From Nocardiopsis eucommiae (GTDB lineage: Bacteria; Actinomycetota; Actinomycetes; Streptosporangiales; Streptosporangiaceae), in the NCBI GenBank assembly GCA_018388625.1, contig CP074402.1, forward strand, positions 620,001-684,000: 64,000 nucleotides of DNA, written 5' to 3'. Every line of letters begins with the position of its first letter. Within the stretch, counting starts at the first letter, position 1. The position numbers were made by a program, and so were the translations under genes. The notes beneath the pieces were generated by a model. That model saw only the letters and a list, made by a program, of their open reading frames with translations, did not search any database and was not told the origin of the DNA. Positions 9,315-17,824 of the stretch are shown here, piece by piece.

Positions 9315-9338
9315 GATAGGACACGGAACGATCCTATC
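9315..9338. promoter_or_regulatory. Inverted repeat at the kinase translation start
   Basis: GATAGGA (9315-9321) and TCCTATC (9332-9338) form a perfect 7-bp inverted repeat with a 10-nt spacer, ending 2 nt before the GTG of the kinase. It could be an operator overlapping the promoter/leader or an RNA hairpin masking the ribosome site. No protein can be assigned. Confidence 0.4.
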
Positions 9339-9429
9339 CCCGCGAAATGTGTCGGCGATCACGTGCTGACCCTCACTCTTCCTCGTCGTTTCGGACCGTG
9401 CGCCGACGGTCGCGGACGGTGCACGGGAG

Positions 9430-9459
9430 GGGCCCGCCGCCCGGGGAGGCGGCGGGCCC
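9430..9459 (-). terminator. Terminator after the acetate-symporter gene
   Basis: Arms GGGCCCGCCGCC (9430-9441) and GGCGGCGGGCCC (9448-9459) form a 12-bp stem with a 6-nt loop, 20 nt beyond the symporter stop on the minus strand. Confidence 0.75.
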
Positions 9460-9479
9460 GTCAACGGGAGACCGGCGAC

Positions 9480-11180
9480 CTAGTGGCTGCTGGCCTTCTC
9501 CGCTCCCGCGCCGGTGAGGGCGCGGACCTGGAGCATCGCGAACTTCTCGTAGTCGCGCTCCTTGGACATCAGCGTGCCGACCACGGCGCAGAGCAGACCC
9601 AGCGGCACCGAGACCAGCGCCGGGTTGGGCATCGGGAACCACGCGAAGTCGGCGCCGGGGATGAGCGCGGTGTCCGAGCCGGACACCACCGGCGAGAAGA
9701 ACACCAGGCCGACGGCGCTGATCAGACCGCCGTAGATGCCCGCCAGGGCGCCGGCGGTGTTGAAGCGCTTCCAGAACAGGCTGAGCAGCAGGGTCGGCAG
9801 GTTCGCGGAGGCCGCGATGGCGAACGCCAGCGAGACCAGGAAGGCCACGTTGAGGTTCTGCGCGAACACCGCGAGGACGATGGCCACGAGGCCGACGAAC
9901 CAGGTGACCACCCGGGCGACCTTCACCTCCTCGGCGCCGGTCGCCTTGCCCTTGCGGATCACGGAGTTGTAGAAGTCGTGCGCCAGGGACGAGGACGAGG
10001 CGATGGTCAGACCGGCGACCGTCGTGAGGATGGTCGCGAAGGCCACCGAGGCGATGACCGCCAGCATGATCGACGCGAAGATCGGGCCGCCGATGTTGGC
10101 GCCGACCGCCTCCGCGAGCATCGGTGCCGCGGTGTTGCCCGCCGGGTTCTGGTCCTGGATGGTCTCGTAGCCGACCAGCGCGGCGGCGCCGAAGCCCAGC
10201 ACCAGGGTCATCAGGTAGAAGACGCCGATGAGGCCGATGCCCCAGTTGACGGACTTGCGGGCGGTGGTGGAGTCCGGAACCGTGTAGAAGCGGATCAGGA
10301 CGTGCGGCAGACCGGCGGTGCCGAGCACCAGGGCCATGCCGAGGCTGATCAGGTCCAGCTTGTTCCACATGGTCTGGACGGCGCTGTCGACCTCCTGGCC
10401 GTACAGCAGGCCCGGCTGGAGGAAGGTCTCGTCGCCGACCTGGCTGGAGTTGGCCGCCTGGGTCATCAGCTCGGGCAGGCTGAACCCGTAGATGGACAGC
10501 GTCAGCACCACCAGGAAGGCGACGCTGATCATGAGGAAGGCGGCCTGGACGATCTGGACCCAGGTGGTGCCCTTCATGCCGCCGAAGGTCACGTAGATGA
10601 CCATGAGCAGGCCGACCACGACGATGCCCATGATCTTGGCGACGTCACCGGACATGCCGAGGTACGTCTGGTCGCCCTGGATGCCGAGCAGCAGGGCGAT
10701 GAGCGCGCCCGCGCCGACCATCTGCGCGATCAGGTAGAAGATCGACACGGTCAGGGTGGACACGGCCGCGGCCGTGCGGACGGGGCGCTGCTGCATCCGG
10801 TAGGAGAGCACGTCACCCATGGTGAAGCGGCCGGAGTTGCGCAGCATCTCGGCGACCAGCAGGAGCGCGATCAGCCAGGCGACGAGGAAGCCGATGGAGT
10901 ACAGGAAGCCGTCGTAGCCGGACAGCGCGATCATGCCCGCGATGCCGAGGAAGGACGCGGCCGACATGTAGTCGCCCGCGATGGCGAAGCCGTTCTGGGT
11001 GGCGGTGAAGCCCCGGCCGCCGGAGTGGAAGTCTGTGGCCGTGTGTGTGCGCTTGTTCGCCCACGCGGTGATGGCCAGTGTGCCCGCGATGGTGAGCAGG
11101 AACAGGACCATGGTGATGGTCCGACTGGCGCCGGTGACGGCGCCCTCCTGCGCGAGGAGGAGCCCGGTCGAGAGGATCAC
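9480..11180 (-). CDS. actP: Cation/acetate symporter, SSS family
   Basis: An intact 566-residue symporter with about 13 transmembrane segments. It begins with a short hydrophobic leader and carries ActP/MctC landmarks TATDFHSGGRGFTATQNGFA, GDYMSAASFLGIAGMIAL and LGTAGLPHVLIRFYTVP. ActP/MctC proteins take up acetate, and often pyruvate or propionate, with sodium or protons. The GTG start (11178-11180) overlaps the DUF485 stop as GTGA, so the two are coupled. The three upstream repeats and the adjacent LytS/LytTR genes suggest control by that pair. Substrate specificity within the family is not certain. Confidence 0.85.
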   Translation of the reverse strand: MILSTGLLLAQEGAVTGASRTITMVLFLLTIAGTLAITAWANKRTHTATDFHSGGRGFTATQNGFAIAGDYMSAASFLGIAGMIALSGYDGFLYSIGFLVAWLIALLLVAEMLRNSGRFTMGDVLSYRMQQRPVRTAAAVSTLTVSIFYLIAQMVGAGALIALLLGIQGDQTYLGMSGDVAKIMGIVVVGLLMVIYVTFGGMKGTTWVQIVQAAFLMISVAFLVVLTLSIYGFSLPELMTQAANSSQVGDETFLQPGLLYGQEVDSAVQTMWNKLDLISLGMALVLGTAGLPHVLIRFYTVPDSTTARKSVNWGIGLIGVFYLMTLVLGFGAAALVGYETIQDQNPAGNTAAPMLAEAVGANIGGPIFASIMLAVIASVAFATILTTVAGLTIASSSSLAHDFYNSVIRKGKATGAEEVKVARVVTWFVGLVAIVLAVFAQNLNVAFLVSLAFAIAASANLPTLLLSLFWKRFNTAGALAGIYGGLISAVGLVFFSPVVSGSDTALIPGADFAWFPMPNPALVSVPLGLLCAVVGTLMSKERDYEKFAMLQVRALTGAGAEKASSH

Positions 11181-11584
11181 TTGCTCTCCTCCTCCTTCTT
11201 GTCGTTGACGCCCAGGAGCTCGTCACGCAGCTCGTAGGAGAGCGGGTCGAACTTCTTGCGGGCGTACCAGGAGTAGAGGATCGCGATGCCGAAGGTCGAG
11301 ACGAACTGGAGGAGCCCCAGGAGCAGGGCGACGTTGAAACCGGCGGCGACCTCGATCGCCATGATGTCGCGGGCGAAGCCGGACATCGCGACGTAGACGG
11401 CGTACCAGATCAGGAACAGCACGGTCATCGGGAAGACGAAGACGTACAGGGTCCGCCTGAGGTGGAGGAACCGCGGGTCGCTGTGCATCGCGACGATGGT
11501 CTCGGACGGGATGGGTTCCGCCGCGGGAGCCTCGTCCGGGGCCGCCCCTGACGTGGGGTCCTTGGCCGATGGTTGGGTTGTCAT
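11177..11584 (-). CDS. DUF485 membrane protein (symporter partner)
   Basis: A 135-residue protein from the ATG at 11582-11584 (MTTQPSAKD). An acidic Pro/Ala-rich start, then TIVAMHSDPRFLHLRRTLYV and two transmembrane segments, and a charged end (VNDKKEEESK). HSDPRFLxLRR is a typical DUF485 signature. It is the first gene of the operon, overlapping actP by 4 nt. The family regularly accompanies ActP-type symporters. Confidence 0.85.
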   Translation of the reverse strand: MTTQPSAKDPTSGAAPDEAPAAEPIPSETIVAMHSDPRFLHLRRTLYVFVFPMTVLFLIWYAVYVAMSGFARDIMAIEVAAGFNVALLLGLLQFVSTFGIAILYSWYARKKFDPLSYELRDELLGVNDKKEEESK

Positions 11585-11883
11585 GCTGTTCGTAACCTCC
11601 GGGGGGATGGCGGGGAAGGTGCCGCGTCTGGCCGCGTTCCCGCGGTCGGGGCGGCTTCGCCTGGAATGACCAGATCTTGTGACGTGCGTTACCCAGCACT
11701 GTAAGGAGCGCCACCCGGCCTGAGCAGGGGGCGAGCCGGGGCGCGCGCCGAACGCGGACGAGGAGCGTCGAGCGGTCGCCCACCGTGCGACGAACGGTCG
11801 TCTGACGCGACGAACGGTCGACGGGCGGACCGCGCCCCGCCCCGCCTGGGGAGACGGCCCTCGAACGGCACGCCTCGCACACG
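11585..11883 (-). promoter_or_regulatory. Promoter region of the DUF485-actP operon
   Basis: About 300 nt without a gene. The half nearest the start carries an A/G-rich leader with CGGAGG a few bases before the ATG. The distal half contains three related repeats (11765-11778, 11787-11800 and 11807-11820), annotated separately. Confidence 0.5.
11787..11820 (-). promoter_or_regulatory. Candidate LytTR-regulator binding site (direct repeats)
   Basis: Read on the minus strand, CGACCGTTCGTCGC occurs twice with starts exactly 20 nt apart (11807-11820 and 11787-11800). The core ACCGTTCGT fits the published LytTR consensus [TA][AC][CA]GTTN[AG][TG] at every position, and two-turn spacing is what this class uses. 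A third, degenerate copy (two mismatches) lies at 11765-11778. The only LytTR protein in the window is encoded 3.5 kb away, and the site is about 200 nt upstream of the DUF485-actP start. Confidence 0.6.
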
Positions 11884-11923
11884 GCCGACGGCCCCGGCGG
11901 GAGGGCCCGCCGGGGCCGTCGGC
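11884..11923 (-). terminator. Strong terminator hairpin
   Basis: Perfect 18-bp arms (11884-11901 and 11906-11923) with a 4-nt loop, 30 nt past the stop of the small membrane-protein gene on the minus strand. It insulates that operon from the actP control region. Confidence 0.8.
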
Positions 11924-11952
11924 TCGGTTCCTGTCCCTCGGGCGGGAACGGG

Positions 11953-12522
11953 TCAGTCCGGGCGCCCGCGACCCCGTCGGGGCCGACGCGCCCTGCGCCC
12001 GTCGCGTCGGCGGTTGAGGTGGGCCGCGTGCACCAGGTACCGCTGGAACAGCGACTCGGCCACCGGGTTGTGGTCGCGCACACGCATCAGCCAGTGCGGC
12101 ATGACCCGCTCGTGCAGCCACAGGAAGCCGATGGTGAAGCCGAAGCTCAGCATGGCCTGCAACGCGAGGAAGGACGGCAGTGGCTCGCGCAGCGCGGGGC
12201 CGTCACCGATCACCCACGCCACCATGTGGGCGTCGAACAGTTGCGCGGCGGGGAACCCGACCAGCCAGTACAGGGCCAGGGGGCCACCGCCCCGATCGGG
12301 AAGAACCCGCGCGCCAGCAGCACGCTGTACGCGGCGCCGAGCACGGCGAGCGGGAGGCCCAGAGCCAGACCGGCGGTGCCGGTCATGGCCAGGGCAGACC
12401 CGCCGCCATCCCGACTCCCGTGGCGAACAGACCGGCGACCACGCCGATGGCGGCCCCCGGGAGCGCGACCTCCAGGTGGTTGGGCGGGGTGCCCCCGGCC
12501 GGAGGGCGGAGGTGGCGGGCAT
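11953..12522 (-). CDS. Small integral membrane protein next to the Nramp-like permease (frame-disrupted)
   Basis: The ATG (12520-12522) shares its A with the stop of the upstream permease gene (TGATG), so the two are coupled. After about three single-base corrections (near 12490, 12395 and 12285) it reads as about 190 residues with four or five hydrophobic segments, including LEVALPGAAIGVVAGLF, GLALGLPLAVLGAAYSVLLA and ALYWLVGFPAAQLFDAHMVA, and a basic tail with HERVMPHWLMRVRDHNPVAE. No family recognised. A partner subunit of the permease is the simplest reading. Confidence 0.5.
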   Translation of the reverse strand: MPATSALRPGAPRPTTWRSRSRGPPSAWSPVCSPRESGWRRVCPGHDRHRRSGSGPPARRARRRVQRAAGARVLPDRGGGPLALYWLVGFPAAQLFDAHMVAWVIGDGPALREPLPSFLALQAMLSFGFTIGFLWLHERVMPHWLMRVRDHNPVAESLFQRYLVHAAHLNRRRDGRRARRPRRGRGRPD

Positions 12523-14146
12523 CAGTCGACCACCACTCCGAAGGCGATCAGCGAGTAGAAGAGCGCCCCGAGGTAGAACACGGCGGCCAGCGCGATGATC
12601 GCGTTGGAGACGATCCCCGGACGGATCGGCTTGGGCAGGGCGATGTTGTTGACCAGCAGCAGCACCACGCAGTACGCGCCCATCGCGAAGGCCGACAGGA
12701 AGGCCAGCACGTCCAGGATCGCCGCCGGTCCGTCCGCCGGTCCGAACAGCAGAATGACGGTACCGAAGGCGATCAGTCCCCACAGGAACATCCCGTACAG
12801 CTTCGACATCCCGAACCGCTTGGCGCCCGGCACGAAGTTGTACGTCATGTCGGCCTGGCCGCGCGAGAAGGAGTCGAACAGGCCCAGGGTGGCGTTGATG
12901 CCGATCAGCGCGATGAAGAGGAAGAACACCGTGCCGAGGACGGGGCTCCCCGCCGCCGAGAAGGCACCGGCCATGGCGTCGAGCGAGGCCTCCCGGTCGC
13001 CGTCCCGGATCAGCTGCGCCACCTGCGGGTCGAACCGGGCCGCCGACTGCGCCAGCACGGTGAAGGAGATCGTGACCAGCATGGTGATGCCCCAGAACAG
13101 CACCAGGGCGTCGAAGGTCACCCAGCGGCGCCACCCCTTCCACTTCTCCATCTCCCTGGGGTCCGAGGTGTCGAACATGAAGCCGCGTGAGGGGATGGCC
13201 TCCTGGTCGCCGGCGTGCCGGAGGCCGCGGATCTGGGGGATGTGCGCGCCCATGCCCGCGCCCTTGTCGCGCAGGTGCAGGGTGTACCACATCTGCTGCA
13301 TACCGGAGGGCCCGGCGAAGGCGATGGCACCGACGACGATCGGGAACCAGGCCGCAGACATGGCCTCCTCGGGGAAGTACCCGAACGCGAACATCCCGCT
13401 GATGGTGGAGGTGAGGTCGGACAGGTTGCCGACCATCGCCGCGACCACGGACGTCCCGACGACCAACAGGCCGATGCAGATGGAGAGCAGGTTCTCCAGC
13501 AGGTCGTAGATGACCTTGGCGAGGGTGAAGACCACGCCGACGAGGACCATCCCGGCCACCGCCGTGGCCTGCCAGGGTATGCCGGTCACCCGTTCGAAGG
13601 CGGAGGCGCCCGCCGAGAGGTGGCCCGGCCAGATGTACACCAGGATCGCGGTGAGGAAGAAGAACCACATCAGCGGCTTGAACACGCGCGCGGCGCCGTA
13701 GAAGATGCTCTCCCCGGTGGCCATCGCGTAGCGCGACATCTCCAGCATGACCACGGCCTGGAGGGAGACGCCGATCAGGAACAGCCAGCGGATCTCGGGG
13801 CCGAAGACCAGGACCAGGCGCGGCCACATGTAGGACTCGCCCATGCCCACGCCCAGGGCGACGAGGAACACCGTGGGGCCGAGGATGTGGATGGAGGGGG
13901 AGCCTTCGGGAGCTCCCGGATGGGCATCGGCTCCAGCTTGCCCGCTCTCCAGTACCGCTCCTCCCGTACGGGGGCGCCCGCCTCCGCGGGGGTGTCGGAG
14001 GGCGCGTCGGCGGAGGCGGTGACCGGTTCGGCGGCGGGGCCGGTCTCGGAGGGGTGGGGCCCGCGCTGGGCCGGGACGTGGGGTCGCTGGGTCCCGGACG
14101 GCGCCGGGGGTTCTGAGGAGTCGGGTTCGGGGCGTGAGGAATCCAA
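12522..14146 (-). CDS. Nramp-related permease lacking the metal-binding motif (frame-disrupted)
   Basis: About 541 residues after one correction near 13895. A Pro/Ser-rich N-terminus (about 80 residues) is followed by about 11-12 transmembrane segments. The first, GPTVFLVALGVGMGESYMWP, aligns with Nramp segment 1, but the DPGN metal ligands are replaced by GMGES. Later signatures include GAARVFKPLMWFFFLTAILV and FAGPSGMQQMWYTLHLRDKG, and a cytoplasmic loop SDPREMEKWKGWRRWVTFD. The call as an Nramp superfamily member is moderate; manganese transport is doubtful without DPGN. It lies next to the oxalate genes, so a carboxylate or other substrate should be considered. Start: ATG at 14146. Confidence 0.6.
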
Positions 14147-14424
14147 GGCGGTACTCCGTGTGTGTGCGAATGCGAGTCGGTGGATCGCATGTCGCCCCCG
14201 GGTGTTGCGGCACCTCCCTGATCGTGGTGGACACGTGGCTGGGGGTCACCGTGGCAGGACGTGGCTGTCCCTGCGGTGACCAGGGGCCCGGCGGCCTTGC
14301 GGCGGCGGCTCCAGAGGCCGCCGGGCTGGTGTGGCTCGTGCGCCCTGTGTGGGGGCGCGTGGTGGGTGTCGGTCCTGTGTGGTGTGGGCCGGGCCGGGGC
14401 CGGTGGTACCGGCCGGGCACTCGG

Positions 14425-16577
14425 TCAGAGTAGTCCGGCGGCCCGGGCCCAGCGATACTTCGCTCCCAGAACCTTCACGGGCATCTCCGTCGTGTAGGGG
14501 TAGGCGACGATCCCGTGCTCGAACAACCGCTGGCTGGCCGCCTCGACCTCGGTGTCACCCGAGAGGGAGGCCACCACCGGCTTGTCGATCCCGGCGGCGC
14601 GGGCCTTGCTCACCACGTCGATCACGACGTCGGCGAAGACCAGCGGCGGGGTGACGATGGTGTGCCAGTAGCCGAGCACCAGGGAGTGGACGCGGGGGTC
14701 CTCCAGCCCGAGGCGGATCGTCTTCTCGTAGGTGGAGGGCGGTTCGCCGCCGGTGATGTCCACCGGGTTCCCGGCCGCCCCGAACGGCGGGATGAAGGCC
14801 CGGAAGGCCTCGTCCAGGTCCGGCGGGATCTCGTAGAGCGACATCCCGTTGTCGACCACCGCGTCGGAGAGCAGCACCCCCGAGCCGCCCGCACCCGTGA
14901 TGATCACGATGTTCTCGCCCCCGGGCGCGGGCATGACCGGCAGGGCGCGGCCGTACTCCAGGAGTTCGGTCAGTCCGGGTGCGCGGACCACGCCCGCCTG
15001 GCGGAGGATGTCGTCGTAGACCTTGTCGTCCCCGGCCAGCGCGCCGGTGTGGGACCCGGCGGCGCGGGCCCCGGCGGAGGTCCGACCGGCCTTGAGCACC
15101 ACCACGGGCTTCTTCGGGACCACCTCGCGGGCGGCGGCGACGAACGCCCGGCCGTCCTTGAGGTCCTCCAGGTGCATCGCGACGGCGTTGGTGTTCTCGT
15201 CCTGCCCGAAGAAGGTGAGCAGGTCGTCCTCGTCGATGTCGGCCTTGTTGCCCACGCCCACGATCGCGGACACGCCCGTCCGCGTGCTGCGGCTGTACCC
15301 GAGGATCGCCATGCCGATCCCGCCGGACTGCGAGGTGAGGGCCGTGCCCCCGGCGACGTCGTAGGGGGTGCAGAAGGTCGCGGACAGCTTCTCCGGCGTG
15401 TAGTAGTAGCCGTAGATGTTGGGCCCGAGGATACGGACCCCGTGTCTGCGCGCGACCGCGAGGACCTCGTCCTGGAGTTCGTGCTCGCCGGTCTCCGCGA
15501 ATCCGGACGGGATGAGGATCGCGCCCGCCACCCCCTTGCGCCCGGCCTCCTCCAGAGCACCGGCCACGAACTTCGCGGGGATCGCGAAGACCGCCACGTC
15601 CACTTCGCCGGGCACGTCGGTGATCGACTTGTACGAGGTGAGGCCGTTGACCTCGGCGGACTTCGGGTTGACGGGGTGGATGTCGCCCCGGTAACCGCCG
15701 TCCACGATGTTGCGGATCACGGAGTTGCCGATCTTGCCCGCCTCGTTGGAGGCGCCGATCACGGCGATGGAGCGCGGCTTGAAGATGCGCTCCATGGACG
15801 CCAGGATCTCCTCCCGCTCGAAGGTGCGGGGACCTTCGGCGGGCTCGAAGTCCAGGACGAACCGGAGGTCGGCGGCGATCGCCCCGGACGCGGAGGCGAA
15901 CACGGGGTTGAGGTCGGCCTCGGCGATCTCCGGGAAGTCCGTGACGAGCTCGGACAGGCGCACCAGCAGGTCGGCCAGGGCGCCCCGGTCCACCGCCTCG
16001 GCGCCCCGGACCCCGTCCAGCACCTCGGCGGCCCTGATGTCGCCCACCTGGACGAGCGCCTCCTCCCGGGTGACCGGGGCCAGCCGGAAGGAGACGTCCT
16101 TGAGGACCTCCACCAGGACGCCGCCCAGGCCGAAGACCACGACCTTGCCGAACGTGGGATCGGTGGTGGCGCCGACCAGGACCTCCAGCCCGCCCTGGAC
16201 CATCTGCTGGATCTGCACGCCGTCGACACGGGCGTCGGGGTCGTGGGCGCGCGCGTTGGCGGTGACGCGTTCGTAGGCTGCGGCGACCTCCTCGGCGCTG
16301 TTCAGTCCGATCTCCACGCCGCCCGCGTCGGTCTTGTGCAGGATGTCGGGGGAGACGATCTTGGCGGCCACGGGGAGCCCGAGCTCGGTGGCCAGGGCGG
16401 CGGCCTCCTCGGCGCTGCGGGCCAGGGCCTCGCCGGGGACGGGGATGCCGTAGGCCTCCGCGAGGAGGCGGCCCTCGGGGGCGGTGAGCGCGGTCCGGCC
16501 CTCGGCGCGGGCCCGGTCGAGGACCTCGCGGACGGGGAGGGGTCGCGGTCGGAACGTTCGGGGGTGAAGACGGCCAT
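14425..16577 (-). CDS. ADP-forming acyl-CoA synthetase, fused alpha/beta type (frame-disrupted)
   Basis: About 717 residues after one correction near 16537. Domain order: ATP-grasp domain first (GRLLAEAYGIPVPGEALARS, AAKIVSPDILHKTDAGGV, FGLGGVLVEVLKDVSFRLAP), then a CoA-binding Rossmann region (RSIAVIGASNEAGKIGNSV), then succinyl-CoA-ligase-like domains (LTSQSGGIGMAILGYSRS, AGSHTGALAGDDKVYDDIL with the expected phospho-His). These enzymes interconvert acyl-CoA + ADP + Pi with acid + ATP + CoA. It is 4 nt downstream of frc and last of the oxc-frc operon, so oxalate, formate or another small acid is a plausible substrate. Confidence 0.8.
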
Positions 16578-16581
16578 GCGC

Positions 16582-17809
16582 TCAGATCACTCCGTTCGAT
16601 GCGAGCTCCGCCAGTTCCTCGGAGGTCAGGCCCAGCTCGTCGCGGTAGATGTCGGGGTTGTGCTCACCGAGCAGGGGGACCGGCTGACGTCCACCGAGGA
16701 GTCGGAGAGGCGGATGGGCGAGGCCACGGTGTGGTAGCTGCCGCGCTCGGGGTGGTCGACCTCGGTGACCACGCCGTTCTCCCTCAGGGTGGGGTCCTCG
16801 ATGATCTCCCGGGTGGACATGATCGGCCCGCAGGGGATGTTGTGCGCGTTGAGGGCGGAGAGCACGTCCCACTTGGGCAGCTCCCGGGACCACTCCTCGA
16901 TCAGGGCGAAGGCCTTGTCGAGCCGGCCCAGCCGGGCCTCGGGGGTGGCCCACTCGGGGTCCTCGGCGAGCTCGGGGCGGCCGATGAGGCGGGCGATGGG
17001 CGCCCAGCCCGCGGGCTGGATGATCACGTACACGTAGTCGTTGGGTCCTCCGGGCGCGGTGCGCACGGCCCAGCCGGGCTGTCCGCCGCCGGAGGCGTTG
17101 CCGGAGCGGGGGACCTCGTCGGTGAAGTCGTCGTTGGGGTACTCGGAGAGGGGGCCGTGCGCGAGTCGTTGCTGGTCGCGCAGCTTGACCCGGCACAGGT
17201 TGAGCACCGCGTCCTGCATGGCGACCTGGACGCGCTGGCCCCGGCCGGTGTGCACCCGCTGGTACAGCGCGGCGAGGATACCGGCCACTGTATGCATTCC
17301 TGTGCCCGAGTCACCGATCTGCGCGCCCGTGGCCAGCGGGGGCCGTCCTCGAACCCGGTGGTGCTCATGGAACCGCCCATGGCCTGGGCGATCACCTCGT
17401 AGGCCTTGAAGTCGGCGTACACGCCCGGCCCGAAACCCTTGATCGAGGCGTAGACCAGGCGGGGGTTGGCCTCCGCGAGCACCTCCCAGGTGAACCCCAT
17501 CCGGTCCAGCGCGCCGGGGGCGAAGTTCTCCACCAGCACGTCGCTGCGGCGCACCAGGTCGAGGAAGATCCGCTTGCCCTCGGGGCTCTTGGTGTTGAGG
17601 GTGATGCTCCGCTTGTTGGAGTTGAGCATCGTGAAGTACAGGCTGTCCACGCCGGGGCGGTCCCGGAGCTGGCGCCGCGTGATGTCGCCCGAGGGCGCCT
17701 CCAGCTTGACGACGTCGGCGCCCATCCACGCGAGGATCTGGGTCGCGGACGGTCCCGACTGGACGTGGGTCATGTCCAGGACGCGGACCCCGTCGAGTGC
17801 CTTGCCCAT
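16582..17809 (-). CDS. frc: Formyl-CoA:oxalate CoA-transferase (frame-disrupted)
   Basis: A class III (CaiB/BaiF) CoA-transferase of about 410 residues. It matches known Frc/YfdW proteins from end to end: [58 protein letters not shown], the glycine loop [10 protein letters not shown] and [17 protein letters not shown]. The catalytic Asp is in [10 protein letters not shown] (about residue 167). It converts formyl-CoA + oxalate to oxalyl-CoA + formate. Corrections are needed near 17340 and 16682. The ATG at 17809 follows AAGGAGAG and is 15 nt after the decarboxylase stop. Specific enough to name. Confidence 0.92.
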
Positions 17810-17824
17810 GACTCTCCTTCCGGG

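Noticed and set aside
7446..9464. A very long minus-strand open frame covering the sensor kinase and continuing into the response regulator
   Set aside because: Only its last 262 codons look like protein (the LytTR regulator). The upstream part is an Arg/Pro-rich shadow of the kinase gene in another frame.
8769..11237. An 822-codon plus-strand open frame
   Set aside because: Antisense to the kinase and the actP gene, Gly/Arg/His-rich, and without domains. The opposite strand holds well-recognised proteins.
12522..14146. BCCT or SSS transporter assignment for the permease
   Set aside because: It lacks the BCCT Trp motif and the SSS signatures; the GP-x-FLVALG first segment is closer to Nramp-type proteins.
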